Shown: positions 18,740-30,137 of the stretch, piece by piece | How the letters are laid out: every line of letters begins with the position of its first letter | Numbering within the stretch: the stretch's first letter is position 1 | NCBI RefSeq assembly: GCF_036311905.1 | Contig: NZ_JAZDCH010000002.1 | Coordinates: 1-64,000, forward strand | DNA length: 64,000 nt | From: Brachybacterium sp036311905 | GTDB taxonomy: Bacteria; Actinomycetota; Actinomycetes; Actinomycetales; Dermabacteraceae | Direction: 5' to 3' | The notes under the pieces: generated by a model | Told to the model about the DNA's origin: nothing | Databases searched by the model: none | Seen by the model: only the letters and a program-made list of their open reading frames with translations | Made by a program: the position numbers and the translations under genes

Positions 18740-20439
18740 TCCCGGACCGTCGCGACCTCCTGCGCGCCGCAGGGGTGCTCGGAGTGCTCGGCCTCGGCGC
18801 GGCCTGCGCCCGCATCCCCACGTCCTCGCCGATCGACTCGCGGCCGCTCGAGGTCCAGGAGCGGCCCGGCGCGCCGTACGTCCAGGCCCTGCCGCCGCCG
18901 GAGGACGCCACCCCCGAGGAGGTGGTGTCCGGCTTCGTGCAGGCCGGCGTCGGCTCCGAGGACGACTTCGCGGTCGCCCGCAAGTACCTCACGCCGGAGC
19001 TGGCCCCGGTGTGGGATCCGAGCGCCGCCGTGACCGTCTACTCCGGCAGCCAGGAGATCGAGGTCGAAACCCTCTCCGAGACCCGACTGGTGCTGCATCT
19101 GCAGACCCTCTCGGTCGTCGACCAGCGCGGGGTGCGCAGCCACCTGGCGAGCCCCCTCGCACGCGAGATCGAGATCGGGGTGGAGCTGATCGAGGGGCAG
19201 TGGCGCATCAGCGACGTCCCCGACGGGATCCACCTCTCGGAGGCGGCCTTCGAGACGCTGTACAGCCCCACCCGCCTCTACTTCGTCGACCCGCGGTCCG
19301 CCCACCTGGTCCCCGATCACCGCTGGTTCGCCGCACAGCGGGGTCCGGCAGCGATCCTCGAGGGACTGCGGCAGGGACCGGTCGAGATGCTCCGCCCCGC
19401 GGTCCGCAGCGAGATCCCCGACTCCGCGGAGATCGCTCTCGCCGAGATCACCACCTCGCCCGACGGCACCCTCCAGGTGGTGGTGCCGGCCCCGATCACC
19501 GCCCTGCCCACCGCGCGCCGCGCCCTCGCGCTCGCCCAGATGGAGGCGTCGCTGCGCTCCATGCCGGCGCTCGCCGAGGTGCAGCTGCTGCTCGCCGGCC
19601 GTGCCGTGAACGACGACGAGGAGGCGCGGATCGAGCGGGCCCTGCCCGGCCATCGGCCCATCGCCGCCGGCCCCCGCGGCGTCGTCGCCCTCGGCGAGGT
19701 GGAAGCGGGAACGGACCCGGTCCAGCTGGTCCCCGGTCTCGCCGGCCGCACCGTCAGCTCGCCGGTCATCGCGCCCGACGGGATCCTCGTCGCGGCGCTG
19801 GACACCGCCGGTTCGACCGTCCTGGTGGCGTCGACCGACGGTTCGGTGCCCGTGCGCGACGCCGCGGCCGGCGGCAGCTTCGTGCCCCCGCGGCTCGACG
19901 ACGCGGGCTACGCCTGGACGTCGACGCGCACGAACGCCGGGGCACTGCTGGCCCTCTCCGTGCCGGACGCCCGGGGGGATGCCCGCATCGACGCCCCCTG
20001 GCTCGCCGGGCGCGAAGTGCGCGCCCTGGACCTCGCCGCCGACGCCACCCGACTGCTGGTGCTGTCCGCCGACGCCGGGGGCGCCCGGGTCGACCTCTGC
20101 GCGGTGGTGCGCGGTGAGGACGGGGCGCCCTCCTCCCTCACGGAGCCGGTCCAGCTGCGCACCTTCCTCGAGGACGTCACCCAGGCCAGCTGGTACGACG
20201 AGATCGCGATGATCCTCCTGGGCACGGACCCGAGCACCGGGGAGCAGCGGGCCCTGGTCGTGGACTTCGCGACGGGGAGGGACCCGCTGCCCTCCCCGCG
20301 ACCCGGCACCGACCGCCTGGCCGGCACCGTGATCGCCGAGGCGATCTGGGCGGGCACCGACGCCGGGCAGCTGCTGCGCAGCGACGGCCAGACCTGGAGC
20401 GAGATCCCCCTCGAAGCGAGGGACCCGTCCTTCTACTGA
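18736..20439 (+). CDS. lpqB: Lipoprotein LpqB
   Basis: 567 residues. A signal peptide with lipobox (LGLGAACA, Cys at about residue 26) marks it as a lipid-anchored exported protein. The middle carries a GerMN-like domain (AILEGLRQGPVEMLRPAVRSEIP, DGTLQVVVP) and the C-terminal half a beta-propeller-like LpqB domain. It binds the MtrB sensor and influences MtrA phosphorylation, linking envelope state to division. ATG 18736 has an AAGGAGG SD inside the mtrB end. Confidence 0.95.
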   Translation: MIPDRRDLLRAAGVLGVLGLGAACARIPTSSPIDSRPLEVQERPGAPYVQALPPPEDATPEEVVSGFVQAGVGSEDDFAVARKYLTPELAPVWDPSAAVTVYSGSQEIEVETLSETRLVLHLQTLSVVDQRGVRSHLASPLAREIEIGVELIEGQWRISDVPDGIHLSEAAFETLYSPTRLYFVDPRSAHLVPDHRWFAAQRGPAAILEGLRQGPVEMLRPAVRSEIPDSAEIALAEITTSPDGTLQVVVPAPITALPTARRALALAQMEASLRSMPALAEVQLLLAGRAVNDDEEARIERALPGHRPIAAGPRGVVALGEVEAGTDPVQLVPGLAGRTVSSPVIAPDGILVAALDTAGSTVLVASTDGSVPVRDAAAGGSFVPPRLDDAGYAWTSTRTNAGALLALSVPDARGDARIDAPWLAGREVRALDLAADATRLLVLSADAGGARVDLCAVVRGEDGAPSSLTEPVQLRTFLEDVTQASWYDEIAMILLGTDPSTGEQRALVVDFATGRDPLPSPRPGTDRLAGTVIAEAIWAGTDAGQLLRSDGQTWSEIPLEARDPSFY

Positions 20440-20530
20440 CCCGGGGCGGATCGTTCCTCCCCAGGGCGCCGTCATCCACCGCCGCGCCCGATCCCCGACG
20501 CCGCGGCGCAGGGTGCGGTGGGATCGGCAC

Positions 20531-21388
20531 ATGCGCACCGCCGATCCCCCTGTCCCCGGCCCCTCCGAGCGTGAGCAGCGCGGGGTCCTCGCCGCGGCGG
20601 GGGAGTGGGTCCGGGAGGTGCTCGCCCAGACCTGCGGTCTCGTCGCCCCGCGCGACTGTCCCTGCGGGACCGAGGGTGCATGGCTCTGCGCCGCGTGCCG
20701 CGCCCTGCTCAGCGCCCCGCCGGTGCGGGTCGATGCCACCTGCGACGCGCTCCAGCAGCTGCATGCTGCGCGGGTGCGGGACGAGGGGCCGGAGGCTCCC
20801 GCGGGGGTGGACCACGTGCCGCTGCTGCCCGTCTGGGCCCTCGGCGAGTACGGCGGGGACCTCCAGCGGATCGTCCTCGCCTGGAAGAACGGCGGCCGGC
20901 TGCACCTCGGCCCCGACCTCGCGCAGGGGCTCGCCCCGGCGGTCACCGCTATCACCGGGGCCGCGGGACTCCCCGACGACGGGCAGGGGCCGGACCTGGT
21001 CCCCGTCCCCTCCCGGCTCGCCGCCCGGCTGCGCCGCGGCGAGGACCACACCGCCGAGCTGGTCCGCGGGCTGGCGGCGCGGGGCCTGGGCCGTCCCCTG
21101 CTGCTGCGCGCGAGCCCGACGAACACCCAGGAGGGACTGGGATCCCGGGGTCGGCGCCGCCGCGGGATGCTCCTCGACGAGCGGGCCGCCCGTCACGCCG
21201 CCCGGCGGGGCGCCCCCGTGGTGATCGTCGACGACGTGGTCACCACCGGGTCCACGCTGCGCGCCCTGCACGGAGCACTCACCGCGGCGGGGCTGGAGGT
21301 GCTCGGGGCCGCGGTGGTGGCCTCCGCGCGGATCCCGGCTCCCGTCGGCCTCCCCGGCGGACGGAATCCGGCTTCGCGGGACCGTTGA
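20531..21388 (+). CDS. comF: ComF-family phosphoribosyltransferase-like protein
   Basis: 285 residues. A cysteine-rich N-terminal zinc-finger-like segment (CGLVAPRDCPCGTEG, then LCAAC) is followed by a type I PRTase fold with the PRPP loop VVIVDDVVTTGST near residue 235. In naturally competent bacteria ComF helps single-strand DNA import; in many actinobacteria it sits after lpqB with no competence genes, as here, so the real job may differ. The start is uncertain: no clear SD precedes ATG 20531 and GTG 20513 is possible. The protein is 91 nt after lpqB and probably in the same transcript. Confidence 0.87.
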   Translation: MRTADPPVPGPSEREQRGVLAAAGEWVREVLAQTCGLVAPRDCPCGTEGAWLCAACRALLSAPPVRVDATCDALQQLHAARVRDEGPEAPAGVDHVPLLPVWALGEYGGDLQRIVLAWKNGGRLHLGPDLAQGLAPAVTAITGAAGLPDDGQGPDLVPVPSRLAARLRRGEDHTAELVRGLAARGLGRPLLLRASPTNTQEGLGSRGRRRRGMLLDERAARHAARRGAPVVIVDDVVTTGSTLRALHGALTAAGLEVLGAAVVASARIPAPVGLPGGRNPASRDR

Positions 21389-21534
21389 TCAGCGAACACC
21401 CCGGAAGACGTGGCATGCTTATGCGACCCGTCACACACGGACGATCCCCCTCTCGCCAGGAGGTGCGCACCCCAGCCGAAGAGCCACTGCGGCCGGGCTC
21501 CGAGCGGCCGCCCCTGATTGGAGGAGAGAACCTC

Positions 21535-22212
21535 ATGGAGATCAATGTCGTCGGACGCCACATGGACGTCCCGGATCGTTTCCGCCGTCACCTCGCCGAG
21601 AAGCTCGACAAGGTCACCCAGCTCGCCCCTGCGGCGCTGCGGGTCGACGTCGAGATCTCGCAGGAGAAGAACCCCAGGCAGACCGAGCTCAGCGATCGCG
21701 TCGAGCTCACCGTGCACGACAACGGCGCCGTCGTCCGCTCGGAGGCCCGGGCGGACGATCTCTACGGCGCCCTGGACATCGCCTACGGGAAGCTGCTCGA
21801 GCGCCTCCGCCGCGCCCGCGACCGTCGCAAGGACCGCCACCGCGGCCGCGACAAGGCCCATCAGGGCGCCGGCGCGTCCGTCCGCACCATGCCCGCGGAC
21901 CAGGAGCTGCCCGAGACCCTGCATCCGGCGAGCGCTGTCGCCCCCGCCCCGGAGGACGCCCCGGAGGCGGAGAACCCGCCCGCCGAGGGCGTGGACCTCG
22001 CCGAGGCCGGCAGTCCCGTGCTGATCCGCACCAAGAAGCACCCCGCCACGCCCATGAGCGTCGAGGACGCCCTCTACCGCATGGAGCTCGTGGGCCACGA
22101 CTTCTTCTTCTTCATCGACGCCGAGTCCGGCCGGCACAAGGTGGTCTACCGCCGCCGCGGCTTCAACTACGGCGTGATCGAGCTCGACGGGGACCTCCAG
22201 CCCGCCGGCTGA
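21535..22212 (+). CDS. hpf: Ribosome hibernation-promoting factor, long form
   Basis: 225 residues. The N-terminal ~100 residues form the RaiA/HPF beta-alpha-beta domain (MEINVVGRHMDVPDRF, VELTVHDNGAVVRSEA, DLYGALDIAYGKL). A basic then acidic linker of ~70 residues leads to the C-terminal dimerisation domain (MSVEDALYRMELVGHDFFFF through NYGVIELD). Long HPF dimerises 70S ribosomes into inactive 100S particles in stationary phase or hypoxia. ATG 21535 has GGAGGAG 8 nt upstream. The 146-bp gap after ComF gives it its own promoter, though I could not fix the boxes. Confidence 0.96.
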   Translation: MEINVVGRHMDVPDRFRRHLAEKLDKVTQLAPAALRVDVEISQEKNPRQTELSDRVELTVHDNGAVVRSEARADDLYGALDIAYGKLLERLRRARDRRKDRHRGRDKAHQGAGASVRTMPADQELPETLHPASAVAPAPEDAPEAENPPAEGVDLAEAGSPVLIRTKKHPATPMSVEDALYRMELVGHDFFFFIDAESGRHKVVYRRRGFNYGVIELDGDLQPAG

Positions 22213-22225
22213 GCCCCGCCGACGT

Positions 22226-22260
22226 CCGGCCGGGAGGAGCGTCTCCGCCCTCCCGGCCGG
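22226..22260 (+). terminator. Terminator hairpin after hpf
   Basis: A perfect 12-bp stem (CCGGCCGGGAGG / CCTCCCGGCCGG) with an 11-nt loop, 13 nt after the hpf stop. No T-run follows. Confidence 0.65.
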
Positions 22261-22286
22261 CTCATGTCCGGACCTCTGAAGGACCC

Positions 22287-23639
22287 ATGACCCGCACCCT
22301 CACCTGGACCGCCGCCCGCCGCATCGCCCTGCGCTCCCAGGGGATCGGCCCGGCCCGTCGGCACGAGGAGCCCACGGCCGCCACGAGCCGCCGCGCCCTG
22401 CGGCGCACCCTCGAGCACACCCACCTGCTGCAGATCGACTCCGTGAGCGTCTTCGCCCGCGCGCACCACCTCCCGGTCTACACCCGGTCGGGTGCCTGGG
22501 ATCCGGCGGTGCTGGATCGCGCCTCCCGGCCCGGCCGCGGACGGCTGGTCCATGAGGCCCTCGCCCACGAGGCGGTCTACACCACCGAGGAGGTCCACGC
22601 CCTGCTGGACTTCCGCCGCCGGGCCGTGGCGCAGCGCGACTGGGGGAACGTGCGCGGGGCGGCCGAGGCCTCCCCGCGCCTGCTGCCCCGCATCATCGCC
22701 GCCCTCGAGGAACTCGGTCCCTCGAGCGCCGCGGCCATCTCCCGCCATCTCGGCGACACCGAGCGCGGCGAGGGCTGGGGATGGAGGCGCACCTCGAGCC
22801 AGTGGGTGGTCGAGTACCTCTTCCGCGCGGGCTGCCTGGACTGCGTGGGGCGCAGTGCGCAGTTCGAGCGGCTGTACGTCGCCGTCGACGACGCGGCCGA
22901 GCGTCTCGCCGAGCTCGCCGCCGGCGGCACCTCGCTGACCGGGACGGTCCCCTCCGACGTGGCAGCGGACGCATCGACGGATCCGGGCGACCTCGGCGCC
23001 CGGCACGAGTCGGAGGTCCGAGAGCTCGTCGCGCGGGCGGCCCGCGCGCTCGGGATCGCCGAGATCAGCTCGCTCGCCGACTACTTCCGCCTGCGCACCG
23101 CCCAGGTGCGCCCCGCCGTCGAGGAGCTCCTCGCCGGCGGCGTGCTCGAGGAGGTCGTGGTCCGGCACCCGGCGGGGGACCGCACCCTGCTGCTGCACCG
23201 TGACGCCCCGGGGGCGTCGCCGCTGAGCGTCTCCGCGCTCGTGAGCCCCTTCGACCCGATCGTCTTCCACCGCCCCCGTCTGGCGCATCTGTTCGACGTC
23301 GACTACCGGATCGGGATCTACACCCCCGCCGCGAAGCGCACCACCGGCTACTACGCGCTGCCCTTCCTGCACCACGACCTCTTCCCGGCCCGGGTCGACC
23401 TGCGCGCCGCCCGGGACCGGGGCGTGCTCGAGGTGCGCGGGGCCTTCCGCGAACCGTTGCCCCATGTGCCCGCCGCGCGTCGGCCCGACGAGGAGGGGAT
23501 GCTCGACGCCCTCGCCGCGGAGCTGCGCCACGCCGCACGCTGGCAGGGGCTCGACACGCTCGAGGTCGCCGTCGGTCCGGGGACCGGCTCGCTCTCCTCA
23601 CCGCTGCGGGAGCGCCTCGCCGACGCCCGGGCGTCGTGA
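22287..23639 (+). CDS. YcaQ-like DNA glycosylase (winged-helix, HTH_42)
   Basis: 450 residues. The YcaQ/AlkX family tandem winged-helix architecture is recognisable from RRIALRSQGIG, then LLQIDSVSVFARAHHL with the Q-I-D triad at 49-51 (the Q-hydrophobic-D catalytic motif of YcaQ-type enzymes, as opposed to Q-x-Q in AlkZ), and C-terminally SPFDPIVFHRPR, DVDYRIGIYTP and TTGYYALPFLHHD. E. coli YcaQ unhooks interstrand DNA crosslinks; the same role is inferred. It sits alone between hpf and secA with a terminator before it. ATG 22287 follows a GAAGGAC SD-like stretch. Confidence 0.85.
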   Translation: MTRTLTWTAARRIALRSQGIGPARRHEEPTAATSRRALRRTLEHTHLLQIDSVSVFARAHHLPVYTRSGAWDPAVLDRASRPGRGRLVHEALAHEAVYTTEEVHALLDFRRRAVAQRDWGNVRGAAEASPRLLPRIIAALEELGPSSAAAISRHLGDTERGEGWGWRRTSSQWVVEYLFRAGCLDCVGRSAQFERLYVAVDDAAERLAELAAGGTSLTGTVPSDVAADASTDPGDLGARHESEVRELVARAARALGIAEISSLADYFRLRTAQVRPAVEELLAGGVLEEVVVRHPAGDRTLLLHRDAPGASPLSVSALVSPFDPIVFHRPRLAHLFDVDYRIGIYTPAAKRTTGYYALPFLHHDLFPARVDLRAARDRGVLEVRGAFREPLPHVPAARRPDEEGMLDALAAELRHAARWQGLDTLEVAVGPGTGSLSSPLRERLADARAS

Positions 23640-23678
23640 CGATCGCCCCACCGCGTCACCCGCTCCGAGGGGGACGCT

Positions 23679-23684
23679 TACGAT
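23679..23684 (+). promoter_or_regulatory. -10 box of secA
   Basis: TACGAT. No good -35 is seen at 17 bp. The transcript start near 23691 gives a leader of about 48 nt with a weak ACGGGAG SD. Confidence 0.45.
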
Positions 23685-23738
23685 GGGTCAGCACCATCGC
23701 GCCCGGACGGGCGCCGATCAACGGATACGGGAGCACGA

Positions 23739-26813
<3,075 letters not shown>

Positions 26814-26842
26814 CCCGGGCCCGACACGCCGACCCGCGAGTG

Positions 26843-26880
26843 AGGAGGGCCGGTCCACCATCTGGTGGACCGGCCCTCCT
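26843..26880. terminator. Strong terminator hairpin after secA
   Basis: A perfect 17-bp stem (AGGAGGGCCGGTCCACC and its complement) with a 4-nt loop (ATCT). It lies between the convergent secA and Rv3235-type genes and probably ends both transcripts. Confidence 0.85.
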
Positions 26881-26943
26881 GCCGTGATGAGGCGGTGCGG
26901 AGCTCTCACCGAGCGGCAGCTGCTCGGCCTCCGCGCCGCGAGG

Positions 26944-27345
26944 TCACCCGATCTCGAGCACCGTGACCCGCCATCCGGAGTGCCGCAGTTCCCAGCGCAT
27001 GGCGAGGAAGCGGCTGCGCTCCGGCTCGCGGACCACGCAGCTCGCCTCGACGGTCCGTTCGTTGACGATGCAGGTACGCACCCCGGTCACCTGCACCCGC
27101 TGCACCGGGGCATATCCGGTGGTCGCGCGCAGTCGCCGGGTCAGGGCGGCACGGCGGGCGAGCATCGAGGTGACCTCGGGGGTGACGATGCGGGACAGCG
27201 CGTTCTCGGGCCGCATATCGCGCACGATCTCGATGGCGTGGCGCGCGACCGCCTCGACCATGCGCTGGACCTGCCCGGGATCGTCCGTGCGCTGGGGCCC
27301 GGACTGCTCCCCGGTGTGTGCCGGTCGGTGGTCGATGCTGGTCAT
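26944..27345 (-). CDS. Rv3235 family protein
   Basis: 133 residues, no membrane segment. A charged lead precedes a NTF2-like/cystatin-like alpha-beta pattern: helix (VQRMVEAVARHAIEIVRDMRP), then strands (RVQVTGVRTCIVNERTVEASCVVRE, RFLAMRWELRHSGWRVTVLEIG). This matches the Rv3235 family, usually found near secA in actinobacteria. Its ATG overlaps the stop of the LysM gene by 4 nt, so they are co-transcribed. The function is not known; by fold it may bind a ligand or partner of the LysM membrane protein. Confidence 0.82.
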   Translation of the reverse strand: MTSIDHRPAHTGEQSGPQRTDDPGQVQRMVEAVARHAIEIVRDMRPENALSRIVTPEVTSMLARRAALTRRLRATTGYAPVQRVQVTGVRTCIVNERTVEASCVVREPERSRFLAMRWELRHSGWRVTVLEIG

Positions 27346-28226
27346 CGCTGCTCCTGGGAGGCGAGGGAGGTGGGCACGATCAGTTCCTGCCCGGGGCGGA
27401 TGAGCTCGGGATCGTCGCCGATCCTGTCGCGGTTGAGGTCGTACAGCAGGGGCCAGGCGGCGGCCACGTCCTGCGTGCTGTCAGGGCCCGGGCCGAGGAG
27501 GTCATCGGTGAGACTCCACAGCGTGTCCCCGGGTGCCACGGTGATCGTGCGCGCGGGGGGCGCCGAGGATCCGGGCGAGCTCGGTGGCGGAGGGGAGATC
27601 GGGGTCGGCTCAGGGACGGCGGTGTCCTGCGCGGACTCGGGCGGTGCCGTCTCCCATCCCAGGGGCGGCAGGTCCTCGGCCTCCGTCGCGTCCTCCGGGG
27701 CCGAGGAGGGCTGTGGCCGCTCGGCCGGATCGCCGGACGGGGACTCCGTCGGAGCCTCGGCCGGAGCGGCGGGCCGCAGCTCCGCGGCGACCGCGATCGG
27801 GCGTGGGGCCTCCTCGGGATCGGTCGACGGGGAGGCGGCGAGCGCCGGGCCGAGCACGAGACCGGTGGCGGTGGTCGCGAGCGCGGCCCCGAGCGTGATC
27901 CGGCGGGCGATGCGCGGGGCGATCACCCGCAGGGCGGCGAGAAGGGTGCGGCCCGTGCGGCTGGCGGGGCCGGCGATCAGGATCAGGCCGGCGAGCGACC
28001 AGATCACCGCGAGGTACAGGCAGAGGAGTGCACCGAGCGCTGCGGTCCCGGCCAGGAGCATTCCCTGCAGCGCGGCGGCGGGGTCGCCCGAGCGCGCGCT
28101 CGGCAGGAGGGCCGACGCCGCGGCCGTCATCCCCGCGGTCGCGAGGGCGGCGAGGACGGCCCCGCACAGCAGACCCCCGGGCTGTGTTCTGACGCTCTCG
28201 GCGCCGTCGTCGTACTGCTGCTCCAT
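27342..28226 (-). CDS. LysM-domain membrane protein
   Basis: 294 residues. It has two or three N-terminal membrane helices (about 18-40, 55-85, 107-130), then a ~100-residue proline/acid-rich extracytoplasmic spacer, and a C-terminal LysM peptidoglycan-binding domain (TITVAPGDTLWSLTDDLLG, LYDLNRDRIGDDPELI, PGQELIVP). It probably tethers the membrane to the wall. The ATG has an AGGGGG SD 4 nt upstream. First gene of a two-gene operon with the Rv3235-type protein. Its promoter lies in the AT-richer stretch around 28265-28350. Confidence 0.87.
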   Translation of the reverse strand: MEQQYDDGAESVRTQPGGLLCGAVLAALATAGMTAAASALLPSARSGDPAAALQGMLLAGTAALGALLCLYLAVIWSLAGLILIAGPASRTGRTLLAALRVIAPRIARRITLGAALATTATGLVLGPALAASPSTDPEEAPRPIAVAAELRPAAPAEAPTESPSGDPAERPQPSSAPEDATEAEDLPPLGWETAPPESAQDTAVPEPTPISPPPPSSPGSSAPPARTITVAPGDTLWSLTDDLLGPGPDSTQDVAAAWPLLYDLNRDRIGDDPELIRPGQELIVPTSLASQEQR

Positions 28227-28413
28227 CGGATCCCCCTGACCCCTCGTGACACCCGGCCTGCCGACCGTGTCGTTTGATGCAGTTTGGTGTTGATCGATCT
28301 GTTTCCTGGGAACCTAGTGTGGATTGGGACACGGCGCAATGGTCCTTTAGTGCCATGTGGACGACGGCGGCCCCGCGCCACGGCCGCGGGAGCGGGGATC
28401 TACAGTGGCGGAC
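28227..28413. other. Divergent intergenic region with AT-rich island
   Basis: This region separates the LysM gene (reverse) from the next forward gene. Bases 28269-28352 are clearly richer in A/T than the surroundings. Two weak forward promoter-like arrangements are visible (TTGATC 28290 / TAGTGT 28315, 19-bp spacer; TTGGGA 28324 / TTTAGT 28346, 16-bp spacer). Reverse-strand promoters for the LysM gene are expected here but cannot be fixed. Confidence 0.35.
28401..28406 (+). promoter_or_regulatory. -10 box, leaderless promoter
   Basis: TACAGT, 7 nt before ATG 28414, with no SD. Confidence 0.6.
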
Positions 28414-28971
28414 ATGGCTGACGACCCGCACCTGGACCGGCTCCTCGATGACCTCTCGGGGCGCCTCGCGCATCAGGAGCGGGAGGAGATGCTGGCGGTC
28501 TCCGAGGATCTGGCCCGCGCAGAGCGGGCGCAGCTGACCCTCGCGGATCGTCTGCGGGCATCCCTCGATCGCCCCGTGGTCCTCCAGCTGAGCGAGAGCC
28601 TGCGCCTCTCCGGTCGGGTCGAGGAGGTCTCGTCCTCCTGGATGACGCTTCGGGAGGATGGTGCCGGACGGGCCTCGCTGGTGCCCCTGACCGCGATCGT
28701 GCTCCTCGAGGGGCTGAGCGCCCGGGCGCGTCCGCTCGAGGAGTCGGCGCTCGCGCCGCGGGGACTGGGGGCGATGCTGCGGGGCATGGCGAGAGATCGC
28801 GCCACGGTCCGGGTGGAGACCAGGTCGGGTGGGATCACGGGGCGGATCGCCGATGTCGGGGCCGAGCTGATCGACGTCGTGTCGCTCCCGACGGGGGAGC
28901 GATCCTCGGTCCCGGGCTCCTCACGCCTCAGTGTGGTGCTCTCGTCGATCCTGGCGGTGCGTCCCCGCTGA
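28414..28971 (+). CDS. Unrecognised protein, soluble, two-part
   Basis: 185 residues; I do not recognise the family. The N-terminal ~50 residues are strongly helical and charged (DDLSGRLAHQEREEMLAVSEDLARAERAQL), like a short coiled coil. The remainder has an alternating beta pattern in two similar halves: RLSGRVEEVSSSWMTLRED and GGITGRIADVGAELIDVV, each a strand-turn-strand of the kind seen in small SH3-like or Sm-like barrels. The leaderless ATG was chosen over GTG 28357. It is convergent with the BldC-like HTH gene and divergent from the LysM gene. There are no membrane segments. Confidence 0.7.
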   Translation: MADDPHLDRLLDDLSGRLAHQEREEMLAVSEDLARAERAQLTLADRLRASLDRPVVLQLSESLRLSGRVEEVSSSWMTLREDGAGRASLVPLTAIVLLEGLSARARPLEESALAPRGLGAMLRGMARDRATVRVETRSGGITGRIADVGAELIDVVSLPTGERSSVPGSSRLSVVLSSILAVRPR

Positions 28972-28992
28972 GCAGGGAGCGGTCCGGAGGGA

Positions 28993-29232
28993 TCAGACCT
29001 CTCCGCGGATCGAGGGGTGCTCGGCGGCCCGCTCCTCCTCGAGGATCTGGGCGGTAGCGGCGTAGCTGCGCTCGATGTAGGACTCGATCTCCGTGACCTC
29101 GACCCGCCACTGGCCGCGGCCGCCGACCTTGATCGCTCGCAGCTCGCCGGAACGGACCAGGGCGTAGGCCTGCGAGGCGGAGATGGACAGCATCTCGGCC
29201 ACGTCGGACAACGGGATGAAGCGGGGCGCCAC
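28993..29232 (-). CDS. BldC/excisionase-type small HTH DNA-binding protein
   Basis: 79 residues from GTG 29232. The MerR-like winged HTH is plain: FIPLSDVAEMLSISASQAYAL as helices 1-2, VRSGELRAIKVGGRGQWRVE as the wing, and a C-terminal helix (TEIESYIERSYAATAQILEEER). It resembles the BldC-like regulators of actinobacteria, which bind repeats cooperatively and act as developmental or housekeeping regulators. GTG 29232 (with GTG 29235 directly before) has a GGAAGGAG SD at 5-nt spacing; the upstream in-frame GTG/ATG codons lack one. It is divergent from the SAF-domain gene across a 263-bp region with two DnaA boxes, so it may regulate that operon. Confidence 0.85.
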   Translation of the reverse strand: MAPRFIPLSDVAEMLSISASQAYALVRSGELRAIKVGGRGQWRVEVTEIESYIERSYAATAQILEEERAAEHPSIRGEV

Positions 29233-29337
29233 CACTGCTCCTTCCGACTCCTGCCGGCTCACGGGATGCTCCGGCGACTGCTGCTTTGACTGCGTCACGG
29301 ATAGTCTCACAGCTTTCCGAGCATTCCGTGGGGGCGC

Positions 29338-29346
29338 TGTGGACAA
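29338..29346 (-). promoter_or_regulatory. DnaA-box-like site 1
   Basis: TTGTCCACA on the reverse strand, exactly the actinobacterial (Streptomyces/Mycobacterium-type) DnaA box consensus. It forms an inverted pair with the site at 29396. Confidence 0.5.
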
Positions 29347-29395
29347 CCGGTCCGACCCCGTGCGGCGCCGAGGTCATGGTGCTCCGGCCCTCGGG

Positions 29396-29404
29396 TTGTC
29401 CACA
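29396..29404 (+). promoter_or_regulatory. DnaA-box-like site 2
   Basis: TTGTCCACA on the forward strand. With the flanking GG it completes an 11-bp perfect inverted repeat with site 1 (29338-29348 / 29394-29404). It lies about 40 bp upstream of a TACTCT -10 candidate (29444-29449) for the SAF-domain gene. Confidence 0.5.
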
Positions 29405-29495
29405 ATCCTCGCCCCGTCGGCCTCCCGTCCGCTCGTGCTCCCGTACTCTCCCGAGGGACCCGGCCATCAGGGCCGGGCGAGGGCAGGAGGATGCC

Positions 29496-30137
29496 GTGGG
29501 GGCGACCGCACCGGTGATGAGGCTGCGCAGGCCGAGATGGAGGGATCCGCGTCTGATCGTGGGCATCGTGCTGGTGGTGGCCAGCGTGCTCATGGGAGCC
29601 CTGCTGGTCTCGCGGCTCTCCGAGACCACCCCCGTGCTGATCGCCAAGGGGCCGATCGCCCCGGGCGATCCGCTGGACGCCGAGACCCTCACGACGGTCG
29701 AGCTGCGGCTCGGGGACCAGCAGGAGCTCTATGTCGGCAGCCTCGATGCCGTCCCGGACGGAGCGGTAGCGGGCCGAGCCGTGCAGGCCGGGGAGATGCT
29801 GCCGGTGTCGGCGGTCGGCCAGCCGGAGGACGTCGCTCTCCGTCCCGTGGTGATCCCCGTCGACGCCTCGGTCGCGGAGTCGGTGGTGCCCGGTGCGACC
29901 GTCGAGCTGTGGCACACGAGCCCGGCGCCGCAGGACGGCGGCAGCGGTGAGGCGCGCCTGCTCGTGGAGGAGGCGATCGTCCGCCGAGTCGACGAGGGCA
30001 GCTCGCTGGGCATGCGATCAATGTCGGTCGAGGTGCTCGTGCCGCAGGAGAGCGTCGCCGAGGTGCTCCAGGTGCTCGCGGAGGAGGAGCGTCTCGACGT
30101 CATCGGTGTCCCCGGGGCGTACGGGGTGACCCCATGA
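29496..30137 (+). CDS. SAF-domain protein (CpaB/flagellar-P-ring-chaperone-like)
   Basis: 213 residues. GTG 29496 has an AGGAGG SD 5 nt upstream. After a basic start (RLRRPRWRDPR) comes one membrane helix (LIVGIVLVVASVLMGALLV), then the SAF fold: PVLIAKGPIAPGDPLDAE, GAVAGRAVQAGEMLP, and further beta strands. SAF domains occur in CpaB/RcpC of Flp/Tad pili and in related assembly proteins. It overlaps the CpaE-like gene by 4 nt, so these are the CpaB-like and CpaE-like half of a Tad-type system whose other genes lie 12.7 kb downstream. It is also possible that the pair has a separate function. Confidence 0.82.
   Translation: MGATAPVMRLRRPRWRDPRLIVGIVLVVASVLMGALLVSRLSETTPVLIAKGPIAPGDPLDAETLTTVELRLGDQQELYVGSLDAVPDGAVAGRAVQAGEMLPVSAVGQPEDVALRPVVIPVDASVAESVVPGATVELWHTSPAPQDGGSGEARLLVEEAIVRRVDEGSSLGMRSMSVEVLVPQESVAEVLQVLAEEERLDVIGVPGAYGVTP

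Noticed and set aside
29338..29404. Chromosomal replication origin
   Set aside because: Only two boxes, no dnaA/dnaN/rpmH nearby and no long noncoding AT-rich region.
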